Below, in pieces: positions 1-5,401 of a DNA stretch of 5,401 nt. Position 1 is the stretch's first letter, and each line of letters begins with the position of its first letter. The notes under the pieces are model-generated. The model saw nothing but the letters and a program-made list of their open reading frames with translations. It had not been told where the DNA came from and did no database searches. Location of the stretch: NCBI GenBank assembly GCA_010027295.1, contig RGVM01000217.1:1-5401 (forward strand), read 5' to 3'. Source of the DNA: Chitinophagia bacterium. GTDB taxonomy: Bacteria > Bacteroidota > Bacteroidia > Chitinophagales > Chitinophagaceae. The translations under genes were made by a program, and so were the position numbers.

Positions 1-2
1 TC

Positions 3-392
3 AAGGGCGAGATGGGCTATGTCCAGGGCGAGCAGTTCAGCCTCCAGACAGGGCTCAACTTCTACGGCTTCACCAAGCAGGTCACGGAGGACAAGCCATG
101 GGGCATGGTGCCCATCGAGCTGGAGGGACACCTGCGCTGGCGCATCCTCAAGGACCTGTGGTTCCAGACCGACATGTACCTTTGGCGCGGCGCCCAGTTC
201 AGGCTGAAGCCGGGCCAGTCGGTACGTGTCGACGGCGCCTTCGACCTGAACGCAGGCCTGGAGTTCCGCGTCGCCCGCATGCTCAGCCTCTGGGCCCGCT
301 TCAACAATATCACCAACGCCCGCTACCAGCGATGGTACCAGTATGACTGCTACGGGTTCAACATGACGGGCGGACTCGCACTGCTCTTCTGA
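3..392 (+). CDS. C-terminal part of an outer-membrane beta-barrel protein (TonB-receptor-like), 5' truncated
   Basis: The frame is open from the left edge (first complete codon at 3) to the TGA at 390-392, giving the last 129 residues of a longer protein. An ATG at 12 exists but is internal to a continuing frame, so the true start lies outside the window. The residues alternate polar and hydrophobic/aromatic in short blocks typical of transmembrane beta strands. The protein ends in a final strand, GGLALLF, whose terminal Phe is the usual recognition signal for BAM-mediated outer-membrane insertion. The segment FNNITNARYQRW near the end resembles the 'NNIxNxxY' pattern before the last strands of TonB-dependent receptors and related Bacteroidota barrels. 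Location in the outer membrane is well supported. Substrate, presence of a plug domain and TonB dependence cannot be judged, because the N-terminal part is missing. It may be a barrel-only family member rather than a true receptor. Confidence 0.75.
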   Translation, partial: KGEMGYVQGEQFSLQTGLNFYGFTKQVTEDKPWGMVPIELEGHLRWRILKDLWFQTDMYLWRGAQFRLKPGQSVRVDGAFDLNAGLEFRVARMLSLWARFNNITNARYQRWYQYDCYGFNMTGGLALLF

Positions 393-424
393 GGCGGGCA
401 TCCGGGCACTACCGGATACCCGCC
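393..424 (+). terminator. GC-rich hairpin after the barrel gene, probable terminator
   Basis: Directly after the stop codon, 393-405 pairs with 412-424 as a 13-position stem with one C/A mismatch (399/418) and a six-base loop, GCACTA. Such a strong stem starting right at a stop codon fits a transcription terminator. The downstream sequence is a C run and then CTTACCTATATTTG, so there is no clean U tract. Efficiency as an intrinsic terminator is therefore uncertain, and it may instead serve as a 3' stabilising structure. Confidence 0.55.
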
Positions 425-432
425 CCCTTACC

Positions 433-440
433 TATATTTG
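433..440 (+). promoter_or_regulatory. Candidate Bacteroidota -7 promoter box (TATATTTG)
   Basis: TATATTTG matches the TAnnTTTG -7 consensus of Bacteroidota housekeeping sigma factors exactly. It sits between the hairpin that ends the previous gene and the ATG at 449. I see no TTG-type -33 element at the expected distance of about 19-20 bp upstream, where the sequence is part of the hairpin. If used, transcription would begin within a few bases of the ATG, giving an almost leaderless mRNA. The match is short and could be chance. Confidence 0.4.
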
Positions 441-448
441 AACCACCC

Positions 449-1115
449 ATGACCACGGAAACCACAACGCTCGAAGAACGCCTCTACGACTATTTCATCC
501 AGACGGGAAGCCTTTCCCTCCCGGGCATCGGCACCTTTCGACTGCAGCGCATCTCCCCGCAGACCGATACGGCTACCCGCAAGCTCTTGCCGCCCAGCTT
601 CACCGTTCGATACGACCGTCGGGAGGAGGCGCCCAAGCGCGAGATGTTCGACTATCTCGCTCGGCGTAACGGAGGGGACGACATGAAGGCCATCAGAAGT
701 GTCAACCAGCTCTCCTACACCCAAACTGCTACAGGGGGAGTCCTGCGGGCTACATGGCATAGGAATGCTTCTTCCCGACAATGGCACGGGCTTCCGTTTC
801 GATCCTCAGTCATTCCAATATGCATTCAATCCAGACGTCAGCATTCGAAGGGTCGTAAGGGAGGAGGACAGCCCTCCCATCCTAGTGGGTGAGGAATGGG
901 TCACACGATCCGATCAGGTGGATAGACTGCATGAGTTGGAGGAGCAGCGCCAGCGCAGCAGGATTCCCGTGCTAGTATGGGGGATCGTCCTGCTTTCGCT
1001 ATCGCTTCTGCTGATGAGGAGCGTCACGACAGGCTTTTCCCCGTTCATGTCCAGGTACTCCCCCTTTACGCCCGCCGAGCCTGCATCCACCCATACCGTC
1101 CTGAATCAACCCTGA
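449..1115 (+). CDS. HU-like domain (HU-CCDC81 type) single-pass membrane protein, interrupted by a frameshift
   Basis: The gene reads from ATG 449 in one frame to about 719-738, then continues one base further on in the next frame to the TGA at 1113-1115. Read without the shift, the first frame runs on with unrelated-looking residues to a TGA at 890-892. The spliced product is about 221 residues. Residues 5-60 hold the N-terminal HU-like module, with LYDYFIQTG, SLSLPGIGTFRL and then LPPSFTVRYD; 'lPGIGtF' is the hallmark of Bacteroidota HU-CCDC81 domains. A second module follows (residues 64-120) with CGLHGIGMLLPDNGTGFRF after the break. A transmembrane helix lies at about 172-190 (IPVLVWGIVLLSLSLLLM), preceded by a charged, Gln/Glu/Arg-rich stretch. 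Only about 30 residues follow the helix. Related proteins often carry a peptidoglycan-binding SPOR domain there, and none is visible here. The two HU modules would be cytoplasmic; their ligand (DNA or protein) is unknown. The break may be an assembly error, a recent mutation or, least likely, programmed. The methyltransferase starts 7 bases after the stop. Confidence 0.65.
719..738 (+). other. Apparent +1 frameshift site in the HU-like gene
   Basis: Upstream of this interval the family-like sequence (VNQLSYT) is in the frame of ATG 449. Downstream the family-like sequence (GESCGLHGIG) is one base later. The downstream frame is open only after a stop at 684-686, so the change must lie after that. 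The interval contains two homopolymer runs, CCC at 720-722 and GGGGG at 734-738, either of which would restore one continuous frame if it had one base fewer. The CCC site gives the better-looking join, SYT-KLLQGES. Confidence 0.65.
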
Positions 1116-1122
1116 CAAATAG

Positions 1123-2019
1123 ATGCCCGACCGACAGGCCTGTCCTTCCTGCGGCTCCACCGACACGGAACCCCGGTTTCCCGTGAGGGATCACAGCGTG
1201 AGCGGCGAGACATTCCATCTCCGCCACTGTCGGGGCTGCACCCTCGTGTACACGGAAGACGCACCATCCCGTGAATCGATCGGTCCCTACTACCGGAGTG
1301 AGGCATACGTCTCACACACCGACTCGACAAAGGGAATCGTTAACTGGCTATACCACAGAGTGCGCCTGATCACGGTGGCGTCCAAGCGCAGGATGGCCGC
1401 CAGGTACGTGGGCGGGCGTGCCGGCAGGGTGCTCGACTACGGATGCGGAACGGGCGCCTTCCTGGCCTCCATGCGTGACGCAGATTGGGAAGCCGTAGGA
1501 CTGGAACCGGACGCTGTCGCAAGGGAGAATGCCCTGCGCTTGCACGGCCTCAGGGTAGAGGCACCCGAGGCGCTGGCTAGCCTGCCAGATGGTCTTTTCG
1601 ACGTAGTCACGCTTTGGCATGTTCTGGAGCACGTGCACGATCTGCACAATACGCTGTCCCATCTCGCGAGGGTACTTTCTCCCAAAGGCTGCCTCTTCAT
1701 CGCTGTGCCCAACCACCTCTCGTTCGATGCGCGACACTACGGGCCTGACTGGGCCGCATGGGATGTCCCGCGCCACCTCTGGCATTTCACGTCCATATCG
1801 CTTCAGGGACTTTTGGAACGGCACGGGCTCAGGGTGAAGGATGTTCGGCCCATGTGGTTCGACAGCTTCTATGTGTCGATGCTCAGCGAGCGGTATGCGC
1901 ACGGCCATCTGCGGCTGCCACAGGCACTATTCACGGGACTTCGATCCAACATGGCGGCCATGGGGGATCACGCCTGCTGCAGCTCCCTCATACATATGGC
2001 CGTGCATCGCAGCTCTTGA
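1123..2019 (+). CDS. Class I SAM-dependent methyltransferase with N-terminal zinc ribbon
   Basis: This is a complete 298-residue protein. The start at 1123 is chosen because the zinc-ribbon cysteines begin at residue 7 and the upstream gene stops 7 bases before. An N-terminal four-cysteine ribbon is visible (C7-x2-C10 and C36-x2-C39). The Rossmann methyltransferase core follows: motif I VLDYGCGTGAFL at 103-114 (SAM glycine loop), the acidic ribose-binding end of strand 2 at GLEPD 126-130, and FDVVTLWHVLEHV at 159-171, characteristic of the Methyltransf_23/UbiG-like group. DVPRHLWHF at 214-222 and MWFDSFYVSMLSERY at 244-258 are C-terminal signatures I recall from Bacteroidota homologues, which also end soon after a 'CSSLI' segment like the one at 286-290. 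The gene therefore appears full length. The protein should be cytoplasmic and bind SAM and one structural zinc. The methyl acceptor is unknown; small molecules or sugars are usual for this group. It is probably co-transcribed with the HU-like gene. No Shine-Dalgarno sequence is evident. Confidence 0.85.
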   Translation: MPDRQACPSCGSTDTEPRFPVRDHSVSGETFHLRHCRGCTLVYTEDAPSRESIGPYYRSEAYVSHTDSTKGIVNWLYHRVRLITVASKRRMAARYVGGRAGRVLDYGCGTGAFLASMRDADWEAVGLEPDAVARENALRLHGLRVEAPEALASLPDGLFDVVTLWHVLEHVHDLHNTLSHLARVLSPKGCLFIAVPNHLSFDARHYGPDWAAWDVPRHLWHFTSISLQGLLERHGLRVKDVRPMWFDSFYVSMLSERYAHGHLRLPQALFTGLRSNMAAMGDHACCSSLIHMAVHRSS

Positions 2020-2037
2020 AAACGGGCAGGACGATCT

Positions 2038-3621
2038 TCAACGCAGCGTCTCCATTGCCTTTTCGATGAACGGGTCCCTTGTATTCATGACTTCATACCA
2101 GCCCTCGGTCCGCCATATCTGACGTGCGATCTGGGCCTTGATCAATTGCTTCAGTCTGTCGCGCGAGCCGGGTAGCAGTCTCTTTACGTCAACGGTATCG
2201 CGGCTGGCGAAATCGAGGAAGTGTTCCAGCAGCGGGTCACCGACCTGGAATCCACGGTTGAAGTCGGAAGGATTCCGATAGACTGCCAGTTCTTTGCGGG
2301 TCGTTGTCTGGTAGCGGTAGGCGAAGCGTCCGATGCTTCCGCGTTCAATGATCCTGGCCAGCACCGTGTCGACGGGGTCGCGCTGCAGGGGCATGCGTAT
2401 GTCCGGGCTGATGCCACCTCCGCCAAAAAGCCTCTTCCCGGAGGGTGTGACGAAGGCCTCCTGTCCGGCCGTGTCAGCCTCGGCGGGCAGGGTGTCCTCT
2501 CCGTTCTCATATCGGTATGCCACTTCCTTGTCATATTCCTCCTCGTCCATGTCATAGGCTTTCTGGATGCTGCGTCCCAGCGGTGTGTAGTATCTCGCCA
2601 CGGTGAGTCTAAGGGCCGATCCGTCGCTCAGCGGGTACTGCTCCTGCACCAGGCCCTTGCCGAAGCTCCGCCTGCCCACGATGGTGGCACGATCCCAGTC
2701 CTGCAGTGCACCGGCCAGCACCTCGCTGGCGGAGGCTGAGCCTTCATTCATCAGCAGCACAAGACGCCCTTTCTCGAAGAGGCCGTTGCGGCGGCAGTCG
2801 TAGTCCTTCCTCTGCACATGCGCCCCTTCGGTGTATACGATGCGCCTGTCGCCTGCCAGGAACTCGTCGGCCATTTCGATGGCTTCCTCGAGCAGGCCGC
2901 CACCATTGTCGCGCAGGTCGAGCACGAGGTCGCGCATGCCCTGTTTCTGCAGGCTTTCCAATGACTCCATGAACTCCTCGTAGGTACTCTCGGAGAACTT
3001 GTTGATGCGGATGTAGCCGGTCGATGGCGATAGCAGGTAGGCGGCGTCCAGTGCGTAGAGGGGGATATGGCCTCTGGTAATGGTGGCTTCCACCCGGGTG
3101 CCGTCACGCAGGAGCGTGACACCAACCTCCGACTCGCTGGGGCCGCGCAGCAGCCTTCGGATGCCCTCTCCGTCAATGCTGCGCCCCGCAACGACGGAGT
3201 CGCCCACCTGTAGGAACCTGTCTCCCGGGCGGAGGCCCGCCTTCTCGCTTGGGCCGCCGGGCAGAACGTTGATCACATGTACGGTGTCGTCGAAGATGTT
3301 GAACTCGATGCCGATGCCCTGGAACTCGCCCGCAAGGTCCTCATTGACCGCATCCAACTCCTCGGCGGGTATGAAGACGGAGTGCGGGTCGAGGATGTCG
3401 AGCATGCTTTCAATGGCCTCTTCGCCCAGGACCTGCTCGTCGACTGTATCGACATAGCGGTTGCGGACAAGCTCCATCACTTCTCGCAACACGGCGGAGC
3501 CGCCGGCGGCCCGGGGCCCGCCCGGCATGGCGTCGCGCAGACTGTAGCCCAGCAGGATGCCTGCGGCCATTGTCAGGGAAAAGAGCAGCGGTAGCCAGAC
3601 GTCCAGCTTCTTGCGTTCCAT
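2038..3621 (-). CDS. S41 family C-terminal processing peptidase (CtpA/Prc-like), membrane-anchored, with PDZ domain
   Basis: This is a complete 527-residue serine protease of the tail-specific (C-terminal processing) family. The start is the ATG whose complement is at 3619-3621. It gives a short basic N-terminus (MERKK) and a hydrophobic segment at about 8-27, which is a signal anchor, so the enzyme should act in the periplasm. A helical N-terminal region follows (about 44-95, with the conserved LDPHSVFIP at 77-85). Next come a PDZ domain at about 97-183 (GIGIEF, then GPSEKAGLRPGD) and the S41 catalytic core at about 200-410. Catalytic residues are intact: S297 in GSASASE, K322 in FGKG 25 residues later, and Q326 four residues after that, the same spacing as in E. 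coli Prc and Bacillus CtpB. DLRDNGGG (235-242) and GGGISPDI (400-407) are further family marks. A C-terminal region of about 115 residues after the core has no motif I recognise. The gene converges on the methyltransferase with an 18-bp gap and diverges from murK. Substrates are probably envelope proteins with exposed C-termini. Confidence 0.93.
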   Translation of the reverse strand: MERKKLDVWLPLLFSLTMAAGILLGYSLRDAMPGGPRAAGGSAVLREVMELVRNRYVDTVDEQVLGEEAIESMLDILDPHSVFIPAEELDAVNEDLAGEFQGIGIEFNIFDDTVHVINVLPGGPSEKAGLRPGDRFLQVGDSVVAGRSIDGEGIRRLLRGPSESEVGVTLLRDGTRVEATITRGHIPLYALDAAYLLSPSTGYIRINKFSESTYEEFMESLESLQKQGMRDLVLDLRDNGGGLLEEAIEMADEFLAGDRRIVYTEGAHVQRKDYDCRRNGLFEKGRLVLLMNEGSASASEVLAGALQDWDRATIVGRRSFGKGLVQEQYPLSDGSALRLTVARYYTPLGRSIQKAYDMDEEEYDKEVAYRYENGEDTLPAEADTAGQEAFVTPSGKRLFGGGGISPDIRMPLQRDPVDTVLARIIERGSIGRFAYRYQTTTRKELAVYRNPSDFNRGFQVGDPLLEHFLDFASRDTVDVKRLLPGSRDRLKQLIKAQIARQIWRTEGWYEVMNTRDPFIEKAMETLR

Positions 3622-3646
3622 GGATGTATTTGATTGTTACCCGGGG

Positions 3647-3665
3647 TTCCGCGAAATTCGCGGAA
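3647..3665. promoter_or_regulatory. Perfect 19-bp palindrome in the divergent promoter region, candidate operator
   Basis: TTCCGCGAA (3647-3655), a single central A, then its exact reverse complement TTCGCGGAA (3657-3665). It lies 25 bp from the S41 peptidase start and 17 bp from the murK start, inside the only shared upstream region of the two divergent genes. Nine uninterrupted base pairs per half-site is the shape expected for a dimeric repressor or activator. Alternatively, in RNA it could fold as a 7-bp stem with an AAATT loop in the murK leader. No sequence match to a named regulon is claimed. Confidence 0.5.
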
Positions 3666-3682
3666 ATAATCTGGAATCATCC

Positions 3683-4564
3683 ATGCCCACCGTGAAATTG
3701 ATCGCCGACAGCGGCTCCACCAAGGCCGAATGGTGTCTCCTGCGGGGTAGCCGCCGTACGACGGTTTTCACTCAGGGCATCAGTCCCTACTTCCTCGACG
3801 GCGCCCAGATAGAGGCGCTGCTCCGGGCCGAGCTGCTTCCCGCGCTGGGACTCGACGGCCGAAAGGCCGGCGTCGAGGAGGTGCACTACTACGGGACGGG
3901 ATGCATCAGCCGCGTCAACAACACAATGGTCACCAAGGCCCTGCGCCGCATCTTCCTCGAAGCCGACGTAAAGGTCGACAACGACCTGCTGGGCGCTGCG
4001 CGCGCCCTCTGCGGCGATGGGAAGGGAGTCGCCTGCATCCTGGGAACGGGGTCCAACTCCTGCTATTTCGACGGGAGGCGCATCGCGAAGAACAGTCCCG
4101 GACTGGGCTACGTGCTCGGCGACGAGGGTTCCGGCGCCTATCTGGGACGAAAGGTCGTCCAATATTATCTCTACGGGACCTTCGACGAGGAACTCAGGGC
4201 CCGCTTCGACGCCGAATACGCCACCACATCCTCCGAGATCCTCGACAGGGTCTATAAGAAGCCCCTTGCCAACCGCTATCTGGCGGGCTTTGCCCCCTTT
4301 CTTGCTGCCAATCGTGGACATTATATGGTCGAGAATATCCTGGAGGACGGACTCAACGACTTCTTCTTCCAGCATATCGTAAAATATCGAGAAAGCTGGA
4401 CCCTACCCGTGCACTTCGTCGGAGGTATCGCATTTGGTTTCCGGGACGTGATCCTTGACCTTTGCAGAAACTACGAACTCACGCCAGGCCGTATCATACG
4501 GAACCCGATGGAGGGATTGGTCGCATATCACGGCGGTCGTACCAAAGGTGTGAGGGGAAAATGA
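3683..4564 (+). CDS. murK: BadF/BadG/BcrA/BcrD-family amino-sugar kinase, probable N-acetylmuramic acid (MurNAc/GlcNAc) kinase
   Basis: This is a 293-residue kinase of the ASKHA (actin/hexokinase-fold) superfamily. The start at 3683 is preferred over an in-frame ATG at 3557, because the family begins almost at once with the phosphate-1 motif and the longer form would overlap the coding start of the divergent peptidase. Visible motifs are LIADSGSTKAEW at 6-17 (phosphate-1), YYGTGC at 69-74, NDLLGAARAL at 100-109 with D101 as likely catalytic base, ILGTGSNS at 119-126 (phosphate-2), GDEGSGAYLG at 146-155 and VGGIAFGF at 246-253 (adenosine region). Automated pipelines usually call these GlcNAc kinases. 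The immediately following murQ, and the characterised MurK enzymes of Clostridium acetobutylicum and Tannerella forsythia in this family, favour ATP-dependent 6-phosphorylation of MurNAc, perhaps also GlcNAc, in the cytoplasm. The stop overlaps the murQ start (ATGA), implying translational coupling. The family call is firm; substrate and symbol are inferred from context. Confidence 0.85.
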   Translation: MPTVKLIADSGSTKAEWCLLRGSRRTTVFTQGISPYFLDGAQIEALLRAELLPALGLDGRKAGVEEVHYYGTGCISRVNNTMVTKALRRIFLEADVKVDNDLLGAARALCGDGKGVACILGTGSNSCYFDGRRIAKNSPGLGYVLGDEGSGAYLGRKVVQYYLYGTFDEELRARFDAEYATTSSEILDRVYKKPLANRYLAGFAPFLAANRGHYMVENILEDGLNDFFFQHIVKYRESWTLPVHFVGGIAFGFRDVILDLCRNYELTPGRIIRNPMEGLVAYHGGRTKGVRGK

Positions 4565-5401
4565 AGACACCCATGGAAGGATTCAGCAAGGTCACCGAAC
4601 AGAGCTCAAAATACGAGGGACTCGAGAAGATGAGCATCCGCGAGGTGCTTGATAACATCAACCGGGAGGACCGGCTGGTGCCCGAGGCCGTGGAGCGTGC
4701 CATACCCTCCATCGAGCGGCTCGTGACGGCCGTCACCGAGCGGATGCTCTCCGGCGGCAGGCTTTTCTATATCGGGGCCGGCACCAGTGGCAGGCTCGGC
4801 GTCGTCGACGCCAGCGAATGTCCTCCGACCTACGGAGTACCGTACGGACTGGTCATAGGCATCATCGCCGGTGGGGAGAACGCCATGTTCCGCGCTGTCG
4901 AATTTGCCGAGGATAGCCGGGAGGACGGATGGAAGGACCTTCAGAGGCATGATGTCTCGGACCGCGACGCCGTTATCGGCATCGCCGCCAGCGGAACCAC
5001 ACCATATGTTATTTCTGCATTGGAGGAATGCCGTCGCCGGGGTATCCTGACCGGGTCCATCTCCTGCAACCCAGGCGCCCCCGTGTCGCGGGTGTCGGAT
5101 CATCCCATCGAGGTGGTTGTGGGCCCGGAGTTCGTCACTGGCTCCACGCGGATGAAGAGCGGCACCGCTCAGAAGCTCGTCCTGAACATGATATCGACGA
5201 CCCTCATGATCCAACTGGGTCGAGTGGAGGGCAATCGCATGGTCAATATGCAGCTCACCAACGAGAAACTCGTCGACCGTGGGGTAAAGATGCTTATGGA
5301 CCGGCTCGGATGGTCGGACTATGAAAAGGCCAAGGAATGGCTCCTGCAGCACGGAACCGTGCGGAAGGCCGCGGAAGCCTACGCCGTAGAGGGGGACCAG
5401 G
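4561..5401 (+). CDS. murQ: N-acetylmuramic acid 6-phosphate etherase MurQ, 3' truncated by window edge
   Basis: The frame is open from ATG 4561 to the right edge (280 codons seen), so nearly all of a protein that is usually about 270-300 residues is present. MurQ hydrolyses the D-lactyl ether of MurNAc-6-phosphate to GlcNAc-6-phosphate and D-lactate in peptidoglycan recycling. The protein opens with KVTEQSSKYEGLEKMS (10-25), the usual MurQ N-terminus. The SIS-domain sugar-phosphate site GAGTSGRLG is at 72-80, followed by DASECPPTYG at 83-92, in which E86 probably corresponds to the catalytic Glu of the E. coli enzyme. E114 in AVEFAED is the second candidate acidic residue. ASGTTPYV is at 143-150. 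The GCKR/MurQ signature GPEFVTGSTRMKSGTAQK runs over 188-205. The start overlaps the murK stop by four bases and has a purine-rich GAGGGG 5-10 bases upstream. A second ATG at 4573 (MEGFSKVTEQ) is an equally family-like start. The cut-off end should hold only the last part of the C-terminal helical region. Confidence 0.96.
   Translation, partial: MKTPMEGFSKVTEQSSKYEGLEKMSIREVLDNINREDRLVPEAVERAIPSIERLVTAVTERMLSGGRLFYIGAGTSGRLGVVDASECPPTYGVPYGLVIGIIAGGENAMFRAVEFAEDSREDGWKDLQRHDVSDRDAVIGIAASGTTPYVISALEECRRRGILTGSISCNPGAPVSRVSDHPIEVVVGPEFVTGSTRMKSGTAQKLVLNMISTTLMIQLGRVEGNRMVNMQLTNEKLVDRGVKMLMDRLGWSDYEKAKEWLLQHGTVRKAAEAYAVEGDQ

Noticed and set aside
177..184. TACCTTTG, a second exact TAnnTTTG match
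   Set aside because: It is inside the barrel coding region, far from any gene start and with no partner -33 element, so it is probably chance.
719..738. Programmed +1 ribosomal frameshifting in the HU-like gene
   Set aside because: There is no in-frame stop or rare-codon pause next to the site as in prfB, and the homopolymer context explains the shift more simply as an indel or sequence error.
2221..2739. 172-codon open frame on the plus strand
   Set aside because: It is antisense to the catalytic and C-terminal parts of the S41 peptidase and shows no family-like motif.
1123..3621. A methyltransferase-protease two-gene system
   Set aside because: The genes are convergent rather than co-directional, and each matches a widespread housekeeping-type family, so adjacency alone gives no functional link.
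3625..3632. TGTATTTG as a murK promoter box
   Set aside because: It has one mismatch to TAnnTTTG and no TTG element at a suitable distance upstream, so it is too weak to annotate.
3557..3682. In-frame 5' extension of the kinase gene to an ATG at 3557
   Set aside because: It would overlap the start of the divergent S41 peptidase and encodes residues antisense to its signal anchor. The kinase family begins with the phosphate-1 motif, which matches the ATG at 3683.
3677..4375. 232-codon open frame on the minus strand
   Set aside because: It is antisense to the kinase gene, which has intact ASKHA motifs, so this is a shadow frame.
4606..5352. 248-codon open frame on the minus strand
   Set aside because: It lies wholly antisense to murQ, whose motifs are unmistakable. 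Its own translation shows no recognisable domain and reflects GC-rich codon bias.

Overview
The window looks like part of a GC-rich Bacteroidota chromosome, probably from the Chitinophagales/Chitinophagaceae neighbourhood. Four observations point there: an outer-membrane beta-barrel ending in a terminal phenylalanine; a membrane-anchored protein with HU-like (HU-CCDC81 type) domains; a BadF/BadG-family sugar kinase next to murQ, as in Bacteroidota MurNAc recycling loci; and mostly weak Shine-Dalgarno signals with one exact TAnnTTTG box (the Bacteroidota -7 promoter motif) in an intergenic region. The placement rests on family recognition only, with no database search.

Layout from left to right. 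(1) Positions 3-392 (+) hold the C-terminal end of an outer-membrane beta-barrel protein, followed by a GC-rich hairpin that probably acts as a terminator. (2) Positions 449-1115 (+) hold an HU-like-domain protein with one transmembrane helix. It is split by a one-base frameshift near 719-738. (3) Seven bases later, at 1123-2019 (+), is a class I SAM methyltransferase with an N-terminal four-cysteine zinc ribbon. (4) Convergent to it, at 2038-3621 (-), is a complete membrane-anchored S41 C-terminal processing peptidase with a PDZ domain and an intact Ser/Lys/Gln catalytic set. (5) A 61-bp divergent intergenic region carries a perfect 19-bp palindrome. (6) Positions 3683-4564 (+) encode a BadF/BadG-family amino-sugar kinase, probably MurK. 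Its stop overlaps the start of (7) murQ, MurNAc-6-phosphate etherase, which runs off the right edge.

The clearest functional unit is murK-murQ. The kinase would phosphorylate MurNAc (and possibly GlcNAc), and MurQ would cleave the lactyl ether of MurNAc-6-P to give GlcNAc-6-P and D-lactate, returning cell-wall sugars to metabolism. The S41 protease is an envelope enzyme that shares the divergent region with them, so co-regulation is possible but unproven. The HU-like gene and the methyltransferase probably form a short transcription unit with no evident shared biochemistry.

Every stretch longer than about 100 bases is covered by a gene. I saw no tRNA, rRNA, CRISPR array or mobile element, and no clearly novel multi-gene system. 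The two things most worth a second look are the frameshift and the palindrome.
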